Source of the DNA: Tubulanus polymorphus
Taxonomy: Eukaryota; Nemertea; Palaeonemertea; Tubulaniformes; Tubulanidae
Reading direction: 5' to 3'
Assembly: GCF_964204645.1 (NCBI RefSeq)
Contig: NC_134029.1
Span: forward strand, 16,138,450-16,202,449
DNA: 64,000 nt
How positions within the stretch are numbered: position 1 is the first letter of the stretch; the number at the start of each line of letters is the position of its first letter. The position numbers were made by a program, and so were the translations under genes. Positions 12,164 to 24,059 of this stretch are shown here, one piece after another. A model generated the notes under the pieces. The model was not told where the DNA came from. It made no database searches and saw only the letters and a list, made by a program, of their open reading frames with translations.

Positions 12164-12182
12164 CCTGGTCACGGCACCAAAA
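12162..12182 (-). other. Primer-binding site of the BEL element
   Basis: ttttggtgccgtgaccagga follows the LTR directly and is identical to the sequence after the 5' LTR of the complete BEL element at 36892. The gag ATG at 12163 overlaps its end. Confidence 0.7.
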
Positions 12183-12350
12183 TGTATGGAACCAGGAACG
12201 TTGAGCGAAGAGAGCAGAAGAGAAACACCTGCGTTTAGTATGATGACTATCGAGTGTACTGATTTATTTACTGAGACGGATATACAGATGGTTGATTACA
12301 ATATAGGTCATTAACAGAGTTCAAGTATAGGATAGATACAATTCCTGACA
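12183..12350 (-). repeat. 5' LTR of the deleted BEL/Pao element
   Basis: Read on the minus strand it starts TGTCAGGAATTG and ends CCATACA, with an AATAAA-type signal inside. The primer-binding segment tggtgccgtgaccaggat follows at 12162-12180. The start resembles TGTCGGGAATTG of the complete element at 36675, but the LTR is shorter (168 against 217 bp), so it is a different family. No partner LTR was found on the other side. Confidence 0.7.
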
Positions 12351-12365
12351 CTAATTATAATCAAA

Positions 12366-15300
12366 CTAGCAAAATACCCGTCGTGAATAATTGTTTTATC
12401 GTTATTCCTAAACACTAAAACTGACGGAAATTGAACATTTTGCCTACACTTGTATATAGAAATGTACATTATAGTCGCTAATGAAATAATAGAAGAAATA
12501 AGTGATAACTTTAATTAATTATATACATATTACAGCACTTCGGGATAAACCACATTTATAGTTTTTCTATCATTGGTTGCCGTAGGAAAGAACAAATGGG
12601 AGGAAGCACCAACTCTGGAAAAGGCTACGTACAACTGTCCGTGCGAGAAACATGGGGATTCTAGACTTATTCCAGAGTTCTTTAATGTTTGGCCCTGCGC
12701 CTTATTGATAGTCATGCCAAATGACAAAGAAATAGGGAATTGTAGCCTCCTGAATTGAAATGCATAGTCACTCGGTATAAGAGGTATTCTAGGTTTGAGT
12801 ACAGTATCTCCCGAAAACTCTCCAACGCTTATCGTTGCCTCAATTATGAATTTGTGAAGCTTTTTCACAATCAACCTCGTTCCATTACATAATCGAGGAG
12901 CATCGAGGTTTCTCAATAAGATGATGGGTGTCCCAATTTTAAGTTTTATTATATGAGGTGGCATTCCTGGTGGATGAAGTGAATTCAGGAATTCCGCCGG
13001 GAACTGAACCATTTGGTCGATGTCACGAATAGTGTCAATAGATTTAAATGTATGCGTATCTCCTGGAATTCTATCAAGCAGAAACTGATTAATGTCACGT
13101 ACAGCATCATTCCGAGGTGCGAGTATAGCACGTTCAGCTAGCCAGTTCGGTTTCTGGTAGTTCACAGGTAAGTCAGGAAAAACGTTATTGATCAATTGCT
13201 GAGATGATAAAACGGCCGTACCAACTGATGGGGGTATTGTTATGTGTTGGTTAGAATCCAGAGGTAATTTTCCATCACCAATCTTAGTAAATTTTGAGAG
13301 AATGTAGCTGCATCCTGATCCCCTGATAGGTGAACACGCATATTGGTTTTTAAAGTAATTATTTCCACATATTGCCATAGGACCGAAGCTTTAAGTGACG
13401 CATTCACTTGATCTGCTCTTGTTCCACGGCGAACAATAGGCAATGTTTGCCTGAAGTCTCCAGCAAATAGAACTGTTATACCGCCCATTATTTCGGGGGA
13501 TTGGCGCAAATCGCGCAATGTTCTGTCCAAAGCCTCGAATCCATTTTTATGAGACATAGTACATTCGTCCCAAACTATTAGGGATGTTTCTCTTAAGAGT
13601 GATGCTACACCAGAACCATTGGCAATGCTGCATGTTGGATAATCATCAGTTGCAAGGTTAAGCGGTAATTTAAATGTTGAATGTGCTGTCCTACCGCCTT
13701 TTAATAGAGTAGCAGCTATACCGGACGAAGCTACAGCTAGGGCAATTTTGCCACTGAGGCGTAGTTTTGCAAGTATAAGATTAAGTAAGAATGTTTTGCC
13801 AGTGCCGCCTGGTGCATCCAGAAAAACCATACCACCAGATTGATGTTGTAATTCTAAGATTCTTCGATAACAGGCTAATTGGTCAGGTGTCAAATTCTTA
13901 GATCGATCATTGACAATTTGTTCCAATTCTAACTCATCATAGCTGGTTTCCTGTAATGATTCTCTACCACACAACAACATCAGCAACTGTTTTTGGTAGA
14001 CCATAATACTCCAAACTTTTGCCGCTTGGGAATGATAGTGATTTTGTCTCAATGTCCACTAAAGCCATGTTGTAAATTCTATCAGAGTATGTCACTTCAA
14101 CATGAGCATTTTGTTTTTGGCATCTATGTAAATAATCTTCTGACATGGCATTTTTGTGCTTATGCCACAATGAACGTGGATCCGATAGTTCACACATATA
14201 TAATAATAATGCAAAGAGATGTCGCACTTTCCGAGGCGATTCGCAGAGGATTGCTTCTTCAATTGTGGAATCCCATTGTTTATCATCTTCGAGTAAACCC
14301 AGTTCATTACATGTATCACGGAATGTAGTAAACTCATGGCCATTAACAGTACGTAGTTGTGAGTAGCTAGTCGGACCTGGAACCGTATGGAGGAGTCTAA
14401 GATAGTAGCACTCCGCATTGCAAGGGTCAATAGTGTAGACCCTACCGAGTGCAGCAGCATTCTTAACTCCATTTGCATCAGGAACAGGAATTCCTTTTAC
14501 CCTTCTTTTCCAGTTTTTGTTTTTTCCGTCCCAAGTATAGTATTTAGGCACTTCATAGTAGAGAAGCGTTCTAGCAAATTCATCCACTTGACATAGAGAA
14601 AAGAATGCTGTAAGTGTTGATTTTGGTGGACTTGCCGCTTTAATAGGGGCAGTTTCATTGGTGAAGTATACCCTCTGACCATTTTCTAAATGTACTTGCA
14701 GATGGTTTACTGGTGGGAATCTCTCATGTAATGGGAAAGACAAAATACGCCACACAGCTTCGTTGGTGTTTATATAGCATCCCAATTGATATTTTTCAAT
14801 CTCATTAATTGGCACATCATCCTTCTGAACCTCGAAAACGCCATATCTGATCCCTTGCAAATATATTTGCAAACGTATTTAATACTTTTTATCGAGGTGC
14901 ATATTTCGACGTTGATATGAGCATTGAATGTCCGACGCAGAAACTTATTATGGGGTACAACCCATCTATTATCTATTGTTATTTCATTGCCCTGGATAGT
15001 GACTTGTGTCGAATTTCCTCCATGATCAGTTGACCTACGTTTATACAAAGGGTATCCATCGTTGCCAGTTCGTGTTTCATGCATAAGTGGTTTTGGGTAA
15101 TTTTTTGAGCAACATCCATTATGCATGCACGGAGAGTTCGAATTGATGAAACCACATGGACCATGAATCATATTTTTGGTTATTATATCTAATAGTTCAG
15201 GGTCTTCCTGCCCAGGTAACTCTGTCGACACAAAACTGTCTATATCTACTGGTTGAATTCTGTTAATAAGCCAACACAATATGGAATACGCATGAGGAAG

Positions 15301-16860
15301 GCCGCGTTTTTGCCATTCGACTGTATAGATGTAAGCACGGACATCACCGAATATTTTACGGTTTGTGATGAGGTCCATAAGAGATTTCAGTTTAAGTTTG
15401 AAGACTCTAGCAATGATATCGTGGCTATCACTTGGAACCTGACCGGGCATCAGTTCCTGTTGGATCTCTGCCCATTTAGGGTTACAGGTAAAAGTTATAA
15501 ATAAGTCAGGGCGACCATATGCCCTAACATAGCACATGGCATCTTGTGACCTCTCGTGCATATATCTTGGGCCACCTACAAACTACGATGGAAGAATAAT
15601 CGCTTGACCAATATTCTAAGCATTTGGATCAGTACTTAGTGCATCTTTCAAATGTATATATTGCTCGGCACTTTGATGGTAGTGAAGGTAATTAAGTCTT
15701 TCGGTTTCAATTTTTGCGTACATATCTACCCAAAACTGTTGAGACAATGATTTGCAGCGTAATAAAATGTTAAATGTATCGGCCCTTTGCATCATTCTGT
15801 AAGCATAGAACTCCAGAGCAGTAATTTTTCTATCATTTATGGATTCCCCAGTGACAGGGTTAAAACCGCGGCACATGGAAATGGTATCCATCATCTCCAT
15901 GGGGGAAGAGCAGAGGGTATTGGAGGGCGTCATACTATCTGTGAGTCTCTGAAACAGACTTCAGCTTGCAATGTCTCAGTTCCAAAATGATGTCTCTTTT
16001 GGATGCAGTATTACCACTCAAGATGACTCCAACCTCCGGTGTTGTCGGTGCATTAAAGCGACGTGCGTGTTCCCCATCTGGTTTACGATCAGCATGTATT
16101 AATATCTTACAATCAGGAGATGTGAATTTTTCAATAGCAGCTTTAAAAGAGTTGATATAAGTATTGCAGGTATGTAACATATCCTGTAAATTACGTATTA
16201 GATTTATGCGCAAGTTAGGCTGCATGGAATGTCGAAGGTCACTCTGACTATCCATATTACTAACAAAGTAAATTTGCAGAAATTTCGGTGTTTCATTGTT
16301 CCTTGGAAACAATGAGCCAGCCAGATGATATACCTGCCCTTGGACCTTAAAGGTCGGCATAAATCCACTTTCACTAACGCGCGTACCTCCAAATGATGTC
16401 ATCTGAAACGTTGGATTGTATTTTCGAATATTGTTCAGATAGTGAGCGGAGAAGTCTAATTAACAGAGTTCGAAGTAGCATCGGTGGATCAGGTTCATCT
16501 TGTAACTTAACTTTTCCAAGGGAGCAACACTTTAAAGGTTATTCATGTGGCCACTTTAATGCTTTACAACACTGGCATGGTGTAGCCATACGTCCAATGT
16601 CACATTGAGGAATCTGATACTCTATGGAGGGGTCATATTTAATTGCAGCCAAGTGAAGGTTCTTGGCAGTCCATTTGATCTGAGGAGCACTTAGTGAAGA
16701 ATCCTGCAGAGTACTGGTATTCCGTTTCTGCCTGGCAACTTTGCATCTCTTTGTTGTTTTGCTGAGGCTGGACTTTTTTGGAGGCATCGTGTACACTAAA
16801 AACCTGAGATAATATGGAAAATAACTAAAATAAGTCATGTGTTTAAAAACTAAATCATGT
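12366..16860 (-). mobile_element. Autonomous Helitron (3' end near 12366; 5' end uncertain)
   Basis: Downstream of the helicase the minus strand ends ...tattttgCTAG followed by T at 12366, the expected CTRR terminus with T in the target. A strong terminal hairpin was not obvious. A possible 5' end, TCTATATAATATATGAAT, reads on the minus strand from 19499 and would give a 7.1 kb element containing the 171 aa ORF. The BEL LTR lies only 15 bp beyond the 3' end. Confidence 0.6.
12530..16787 (-). pseudogene. Helitron Rep/helicase (broken)
   Basis: A rolling-circle transposase with an HUH endonuclease joined to a PIF1-type helicase. Pieces in order: N-terminus MPPKKSSLSKTTKRCKVARQ (from 16787), with a Cys cluster ATPCQCCKALKWPHE; Helitron-like N domain (16402-15616); Rep core in 15561-14770 with DLFITFTCNPKWAEIQQ, KRGLPHAYSILCWL and the tyrosine motif YVCKYICKGSD. 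The helicase at 14052-12530 has Walker A DAPGGTGKTFLLN, Walker B LIVWDEC, GDFRQTLPI and the C-terminal MTINKAQGQT and YVAFSRV. At least five frameshifts or stops separate the pieces. The second histidine of the HUH motif (usually HAH) reads HAY. It is near full length for the family. Confidence 0.93.
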
Positions 16861-16986
16861 TTCTATTCAAAGACTTTATAGAAACCAATTACAAAAAACA
16901 CTGTGACAACACCAATAGACATTCTGAACAAAGCATACATTTGATAGGCCTATACATTCTATGCATCGTCTATCATGATATACATT

Positions 16987-17502
16987 CTATGCATCATCTA
17001 TCATGTTAGCAGCTTGTTGTTCTGTGACCATTTCTGGGCTAGGGTCCGGCATAGTTTCATTCTCCCTCGCTCCAGTATCTTGGGTCAGATCAATCTTGGA
17101 AAGCTCCATATCGTCGGTGCTTGACATTTCAAATCTTTTTGCTGGTGGCTCATCTGCACCATGGTCGATTGCCGGTCTTCTGATTGGTGTCGAAGTTGTT
17201 GTTGTTGGTCGTTTCACAGGTGTCGGGTTGTTCAGTTTGAATATTTGTGATTTTAAATCAGCAAGTTTTTTCATGTACATTTTGTGCAGGTCGGTGAGTT
17301 TATTGTTTATATTGATACATGACCTCTCCACCGAGGTCCTGATATTGGTAAGATCTTGTGGTTTGATATTAAACTTACTGGATAGGGACGGATTTTCACG
17401 AATCGCTTGATAGACCGATATTTCAATGAGGGCAACATCCTTAATGACTTCGTCTTCATGACTTTTTATTAATTGTTTGATGTCATCCATCTTACCATTC
17501 AT
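16987..17502 (-). CDS. Hypothetical 171 aa protein upstream of the Helitron Rep gene
   Basis: This is an intact frame from MNGKMDDIKQLIKSHEDEVI to a stop at 16984. The first ~90 residues are predicted helical with heptad-like spacing (TDLHKMYMKKLADLKSQIF). The rest is a low-complexity T/P tail (PVKRPTTTTSTPIRRPA) followed by an acidic end. I recognise no domain. It lies about 200 bp upstream of the Helitron Rep start on the same strand, so it may be an accessory Helitron ORF or an unrelated fragment. A basic patch (EPPAKRF) could be a nuclear signal. Confidence 0.4.
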   Translation of the reverse strand: MNGKMDDIKQLIKSHEDEVIKDVALIEISVYQAIRENPSLSSKFNIKPQDLTNIRTSVERSCININNKLTDLHKMYMKKLADLKSQIFKLNNPTPVKRPTTTTSTPIRRPAIDHGADEPPAKRFEMSSTDDMELSKIDLTQDTGARENETMPDPSPEMVTEQQAANMIDDA

Positions 17503-17509
17503 CTGTAAT

Positions 17510-19990
17510 ATAAGAGGGCAAGGGTATTAAAATCGAGTACTGGATAACAATACCGTAAATCATTACTTGTTAAGTTAATAGGACAAAGGGGAAATGGGAA
17601 AAACATTTGTAAGACAAATGCCACACCTTATGTTCAATACCCGAGTGAAGTGGCCAAATTTCACTGAATGAGTCTGAAGCAGGAGCAAAAACCTTCATTT
17701 GTTAACGGGCTGGCAAAATGTTTTATTTAACGTGGACGCCTCCTCAGTCCGATGCACAAAGATAATTCTGTACAGATTAAACTTACAGAACAATAAAGGG
17801 ACTATTTGAATTTCTATTGGATAAAACATAGTTGCCACTTATCGGATAAAAATCCGGAAATTATTGCAAGTCAGAAAAAAACCAATATAATGATAAATTT
17901 TAGGTCAAAGACAGTAAAAAAAATCCGGAATTCCGGAAAAGTGGCAACTCAGAAAAAGGATCTTGTTCATGAAACTGGTGATAATGACACATTACCTTTT
18001 GTGCTGATTGTTGTTCAGGATTTTGTGAATACAGGTATACAGTACTTTCTTATCTCTGCGACAAACCTGAAATGAGAAAAAAGTGTTGGATAAATGTTTC
18101 TGGTGGCATAAATCACACGGTCGTTTCTACCGAATGAGAATTTGTTGAGAACACAGTAGGCCCCTATGCCTGCTTAATCATACCAAGAACCACAAATCCG
18201 TATAGCCTACATAACACACTTATACGGATGAATAAACTGCCTAAGGCTACACACTTACACAGAACAATAAGTATAATTTGAATTGAATTTATTGCATGGA
18301 TGGATTAACTATTGTCTGTAAGTGTCCCTCAAGTTGTTCTAATTTCAATAAAACTGGTTTATGGGCTTACAAAAGGTTTTGGATGCTTCGTCACACTTTG
18401 AAAGTGCGACTTTTTTGAAAACGAAAGTGACTTAATTTCACTTCATGAATCCACTTTCACTTTCGCTTTTTTGAATAGAATAGAAGTTGATTTAAAAGCC
18501 TAGGGCTAGGCTACCCATACAACAACAAATAGGCCCATGGAACAATTGGAATCGAAATTCAACTCCATTGAATGCTATAACTATTGGAAATGTATAATAA
18601 TACGGGAAAAATACTCACTTTAAAAAAAACACTGGTACGAATTTCATGAATTTGCTGAATCACGCTGAATGCATAGCGGCTTCGAATCCCAGCATGAGGA
18701 TGACAAATGACTGGTTTTTAATAATGAAAAATTCAGTTGTTAAGTAGCACAACACCACTATTAACCAAAAGCACTATTAAATAATGGCATATTTAAAAGA
18801 AAGATCTGAATATAGGCATCACCGTTTTTTGATGAGGTGGCAGCACTGTATGGACTGAGCATTTTATCTTTAGTCAAAATTTTATTTATTTTAACTTCAC
18901 AATTTTGTAAATAAGGTTGTTTTCAGCAAAAAACAAACGTGCCTATTTGAAACACAAAATTCTGAGCATACTGAAACAGTAATAATATGCCACAGTACCA
19001 TAGGTTAGTCGCCTATAAGTAACAAAAAATCACGGTTTTCACTTATATGTATGTAAGATGTAGACCTGACGTGTAGAAATAAATACAAATAGCAAACAGT
19101 ACTTTAATTCTGTATAGATCCTGATATCTATAGAAAAAAAATGAATAAGAATTATTGTAGGAAAATCAGAAGTCTTTTAGGGTAGGCCTATCTAAACTGG
19201 CTGGGTATTAGGCCTATCTATTTCGAATGTGGTCGAGATACCCGGCCCACCTCAAAGGCCATGCTTATAGAGTAGGCCTTAGTGAAAGAGTCGCCAATTC
19301 AGCATGCTTGCTCGCAAAACCATGTTGTATTTCAAATGTCTTGTATTTCAAACTAAAAATCTATTCATACTTTTATAATATGCATTTAGGCCTTGTAACA
19401 TATTTATTTGACACAAAACATCAAGGTCCAGAAATTGTGGCAATAATTTCTTCAACTATAAGGCTTAATGATATATTATAAATTCATATATTATATAGAT
19501 ATTGGTCATACAATACGTCGGAAAGGGACTTGTACATTGGGTACTTGTCAATTAATTTGATAATGTCAATTACAAGAGTGTTTTTTTAGTTTATTTTGTC
19601 ACTGCGCGGAAACTGACGCAACCTCAGTAGGCCTATTTAATTGCAGCGAGTGAAATCATAACACTCCGCGAAAACTAACTCCGACACGTAGTGCAACTAG
19701 ACGGTGAGATGGTCCCTCCAAATGTAAAGATTTCACAACGCTTCCGCATGGATTCCCTGATGCTGCGCAAAAACTCCCAAACCTACTCTAAGATATCCTT
19801 TACTTAAAACAAAATGGTGACCTTTTCAACTGTAGAAAATTAGGATTTAGCATCGAAACGGTGAGAAGAGGGTCCAGAGAGTTAAGAGGCGCCCTATAGT
19901 TAATGAATTGCTTTTATTAGGATTAGACTAAATAGATGAAATCTAAGTGACGGATGCTTCGTCACAGCTTGATTTAATTTTTCATAGTTA
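17510..19990. other. Non-coding sequence with short dispersed repeats
   Basis: No domain-bearing frame was seen. 18380-18480 contains an imperfect palindrome built from ggatgcttcgtcac and runs of agtgaaagtg, and the same ggatgcttcgtcac recurs at 19952. 19142-19180 matches 8570-8615. The sequence may include the 5' part of the Helitron up to 19499. Confidence 0.45.
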
Positions 19991-20022
19991 GTAAGAAATC
20001 ATAGCGATTCGAAAACAACCTC

Positions 20023-20730
20023 AAGTACGGGGTAGTCAGTAACCTGTCTGTGGTTTAGTTTTTCGATCGGATATATATTCATGAATCGCTTCATAATTTT
20101 CTAAAAAAATTGCATGTAAGTGTTTGTTCATGCATTCATTCTCTCCAGTGCGTAGGTCGTCGTCAGTTTCTCTAAAAATAGACAAGCATCATAGTAACTG
20201 AGCCATTCGCCCTGTTTTCGTTGATAGATTTATTGTGATATTTGGCATCCAGCATCAAAACCATCTGTGACTTTTCACGAATTCCAGTGTGATTTTCTGA
20301 CTGAGACACTGAAGGGGCGTTAAATTAAAAAACTTTCTTGGGGGAGGAAAAATGGCTTAGCACCTTCGGTGCTCGCTTCGACATTGCAGAACAAGGATGA
20401 TATTTCATACTGCGCCCTGCTCTAAATTTGACCCGTGGAGAACACTGAATGTTCATTTCGTTTTGTAAGTTTTATGTAGGTTACCTAGTCTATCATGCCA
20501 CATGTACGCAATACAGAGAAATGGTGGCATTTATGGAGAAATTAATTAATTTCTCGAAAAAATGTTGATTAATCGTGTGAGTTAATGAATCAAGCCATTA
20601 ATTGAAAGTATATTTTTGAAGCGTTACTTTTTTCAACCATGTTTTGGCTCTTGTCACGTTGGTATAAGCTCATCCTATTATAAAAAGCTTACCACCAACC
20701 GATTAGGTTACTAACTAAAGTACGCGGTAA
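20023..20730 (+). repeat. Dispersed repeat, other copy of the 0.94-1.58 kb family
   Basis: agtcagtaacctgtctgtgg near the left edge is inverted relative to 1541-1580, and aggttactaactaaagtacg near the right edge looks like the matching inverted end. The middle (20485-20580) matches 970-1065 inverted. It is non-coding and about 700 bp. Confidence 0.5.
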
Positions 20731-20869
20731 CGAAAACACTCAAAATATTGTCATTGACAAGGAACACGTTAGATGTTGTCAATGAAACTGGAAAGAGAAT
20801 CAACTCCAATTGCATTTCATATTGAAATTGTACTGTAGATTTGGACCCAAAGCATTAAACAGGGTGCCC

Positions 20870-20985
20870 ACGGGTTTTGGAAAGTCTTGGAAAGTTTTGG
20901 AAAATGGGAATTTTTTGGGAAAGGCTATGGAAATTTTGTTTTCCTCCATGGCTATGGAAAAGGTATGGAAAATCAGAAAATGACC
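20870..20985 (+). repeat. Degenerate GGAAA-rich short repeat
   Basis: The motif tggaaa(a/g) recurs about a dozen times in 115 bp (ttggaaagtcttggaaagtt and so on). No coding frame was seen. Confidence 0.6.
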
Positions 20986-21377
20986 TCACAATAAAGATTT
21001 CCTTCAATTATATAGGCTATTGGCCTAAGCCAATTGTCACCACAATATGAGTTTTGGTAACAAAAGGGAGTCAATCACTTTCCAGATAACAGGTTGTTTA
21101 TAGCCTCTACACATTCGAGAACAATCTTTATGAAAACACTTTGTGAATGGTATTGATAATTGCCACTAATTTTCTTTTGTATTGAAGGACAGGACCTACC
21201 CTTTTTGGTTTACCTTTGTCAGCGATATGAAGTTGGCATTGAGCCAATTCATGCAAAATCGTGGTACGTTTTTTATGTGAGCATTTTTTTCATTGGTTCT
21301 CAGGTTTAATGACGTATAATCAATGAGATTGAAGACATGATGAACCTCCGTCGATGACATGGTCAACTTTGTTTAAA

Positions 21378-22385
21378 TTCGACTAAAAACTTTTTTTAGC
21401 AGGAAAATTCTTAGCTCCTCGCGTATAAAATTGCAATGACCTCGATTGGGGGGCGTTGTCTCAACGAGCGAATGTGAGCTGTTTTTGGGATTTACGGGGA
21501 ATTCCGGCGCTACTAAAATAATTATGGGAAAGCCATAGAATGGCAAACGTTTCATTGGACTAGGTGGCGTATATGTGCGAATTTCAAATGCTCATTGCTG
21601 GTGAGAATGTAATTATTATCCGCCGTAGGTATTGTTTCATTTTATTACCCGGTGATTGAGATTGAATTGAAGCGAAAGTTCACTACACAAGGCCTCCACT
21701 TGCGCAAGAGTGCTAAACATTAGACTGTTGCACACACAAACACACGCTCATACAGACTACTAAATGGTGATGCTGTAACGCTGCTTGACGCGTGCACGTT
21801 TGGTATGATAACAGGCTGAATAATCGTCGTAGCAGAAGATGAGCGCTGTGTTTTCTGTTCGATAGAATTTGTAATAAATTGTAATTTCTCGTGACCTGAA
21901 AATACTAAGCAGCAAACTCTAGGTATAGGTCGAGGTCTGAATATTGTAGTGGTAAATTCCAGGATTTAAAACGATCTAATACTACGTCCCGGTGTTTTAG
22001 CTTCCGCGGCTATACATTGGAAGAGGTTTCGTTCCCAAGACTCAATATTCAGCCACCCTCTGATATGTGACATCATATGAATTTTATTTGAATATTTTTT
22101 CATATTGTGAAAAATATTTTTTTGAAAAAATATAAAATAGTTTCCCTGCCGCGCCTGCCTGTACCCTACGAAACTTTGGAAGAAGACCATAAACAAATGT
22201 TTATCTTTGGTCTTACTTGACTACAAAATAATACTGTAAGAAAGATAAGATACAATATAAACTTCTAGAACTTTGAAGTCACGAATTAAAAAGCTTTTTT
22301 CAAGCAATGCCCTTACTCCGAACAACCTCTATCTTTCAAGGTAAACCACACTTTACCCATGGGCAATTTATTTCTGTCAGCTAGT
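21378..22385 (+). repeat. Dispersed repeat X, copy 1 (uninterrupted)
   Basis: It matches 58720-59633 over about 0.9 kb (ggaattccggcg...ataattatgggaaagccata and on to gaagtcacgaatta). Its last part, caagcaatgcccttactccg to ccatgggcaattta, matches 61718-61790. Copy 2 is therefore split by an insertion while this copy shows the empty site. Non-coding. Confidence 0.85.
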
Positions 22386-22499
22386 CAGAATCGGTTAAGA
22401 AGACACTTCATAGTATCCACATATACACGTTTACCGAAGGGACGTGCTCAGGGCACCCAGCGTCCATCTATAAGTAGTAAAAAAGTTCCGAAGGCGAAG

Positions 22500-22615
22500 C
22501 TGTCGGTTGCCCCGCCGCAGTAGCCCATGCGAATAAGGCATGTTCGAATCCCAAATGTCTTAAGTTTTTCTAAGTCGACCGGATTTCGAGCATGCGCATT
22601 GTGGCACCATACGGG
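22500..22615 (+). repeat. Second tRNA-derived SINE-like piece
   Basis: GTTCGAATCC (B box) sits at about 22541, followed by aagtttttctaagtc and catgcgcattg, in the same order as in the copy at the start of the window. The A box is less clear. Similar isolated B-box matches occur at about 18681 and 34489 without supporting similarity. Confidence 0.35.
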
Positions 22616-23116
22616 TGTATATGCACTGTTCACAGGTTTGACGTCACGATCTGATCATAGGTTTACAGGCTTGGATTTTATTTTCCGAGTGTGGTGTTGG
22701 GAATATTGCTAAATTTTAACTGCAAACAGATTTCTGTTTCTGTGTGTTGCAGTAGGTCTGTGGTCTTAATTATATGGCCTTGGCTAGGAGGAGTTGAGAG
22801 TACTGATGTAGCTGATTTTACAGTAAAACTCACCTCAGAATTTTGCTTGCCTCGGAAAAATTAAAATTCATTTTTTCATTTGTTACTGTTTTTCTATGAA
22901 AGTATGTGTCGTGCAAAATGGCAGAAAATTTAGTGTGACATGAATGGTAGTAAATATGGGTCAGCTATAGCACAATAAACTGAGATCAAGGTCAGGGAAG
23001 GGCATCGAGTTAATATTTGATCTTTTGCATCGAACCCTTTTAAAACCTGCATCTCTGTGCGCTGCCCAACATCTATTTCAAATTCAAAAGATTTTTCATT
23101 TTTAATTTTTTTTCAG

Positions 23117-23226
23117 GGTTGGGTTAAGGCCATACGTCATCACAAAGATTTAACTTTCATTCAACTTAGTGATGGTAGTTGCTCTTCTGATCTGCAAATT
23201 GTGTCAAGAAAATCTCTTGTTCCAAG
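23117..23226 (+). CDS. NARS2: NARS2-like exon (OB-fold), mitochondrial asparaginyl-tRNA synthetase
   Basis: Asparaginyl-tRNA synthetase charges organellar tRNA-Asn with asparagine in the mitochondrial matrix. This exon encodes 36 codons plus two bases, beginning GWVKAIRHHKDLTFIQLSDG and ending SLVP. That is the anticodon-binding OB-fold strand pattern GW-x-(K/R)-x-(I/V)-R-x2-K...F-x-x-(L/V)-(S/N)DGS of AsnRS/AspRS. It is preceded by a polypyrimidine tract and CAG acceptor (23101-23116) and followed by the donor AG|gtagga. It ends in phase 2, which fits the single leading base of the exon at 53166. The upstream exon with the start codon and transit peptide was not found. Confidence 0.85.
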
Positions 23227-23674
23227 GTAGGACAAGGTACTATCTCTGAGTAGGTGGGACAGTGTACGTGTCTTGATTCACCCCTGCATGCCTGCATTCA
23301 GGTTCTCATGCAGGGCTGCCAAGTGTTCCGATTAAGGCGGAATCGTTTCGATTCGGCCAATGAAAATACATGTACACCATTCCGACCGGGTTAGAAAAAA
23401 TACAATCGCAAATTCCATCGCAAATGTCCCGATGTCCCGAAGATGGTTTTCAAAATTACGATTTTCATTTTAAAACTTCTTCATATCCTGATAATGTCTA
23501 TGAAATACACTAAATCAAATACATTTGATGGAAGAAAATGTTACGGAAAAAGCGTGACTCAGTAAAGAAGTGAATTGAACCGACTTCGTTCAACATCAAC
23601 AGTATTCATTTTTGAATTGAATGGAATTGGGTATTATCAGTTTTGGTCGGTAATTAGCTCAACCAACAACAAGA

Positions 23675-24055
23675 TGACAGACGCTTGGCCGGAGAGCGAT
23701 TCGCGATCCGCCGAAGAATCTGTCGCTAAGACTGTTGGCCCAATGTCGAAAAAGAAGAAACGAATGCAAAAATTTCGAAAAGCTTATAAGGTGGCCTTTC
23801 TATGAATAGCTGAAAGTAAACGCGGAGTTTACTTTGCTTGCGTTCTGTTCATCTCTTGGCATTGACTTCAGCATCGCTCCACACGGCGGCCTTGATGACG
23901 TTTTTCGTCCAGACTCAGAGGAACTGGGGGTAATAGGGCTGAAACCTTGTTAACATTTTTCCTGGTTGAACACAATCTGCCCCTGGCTGCAGTTGATCAT
24001 GTGAGAGAACTATTCAAAGAAATGTTTCCCGGTCATAAAAATTTTATGAACTATC
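23675..24055 (+). pseudogene. hAT/DUF4371-like transposase N-terminal fragment
   Basis: Three pieces in different frames follow one another on the plus strand. The first is KKKKRMQKFRKAYK (23755-23797). The second is FCSSLGIDFSIAPHGGLDDV (23838-23905), which resembles the C-x-x-C...DFSIAHGG-x-DV zinc-binding segment of ZMYM/hAT-like proteins. The third is FLVEHNLPLAAVDHVRELF, then KEMFPGH (23960-24050), the usual conserved helix after it. Frameshifts separate the pieces and no catalytic domain follows. It lies just downstream of the NARS2 exon at 23226. Confidence 0.6.
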
Positions 24056-24059
24056 ATTG

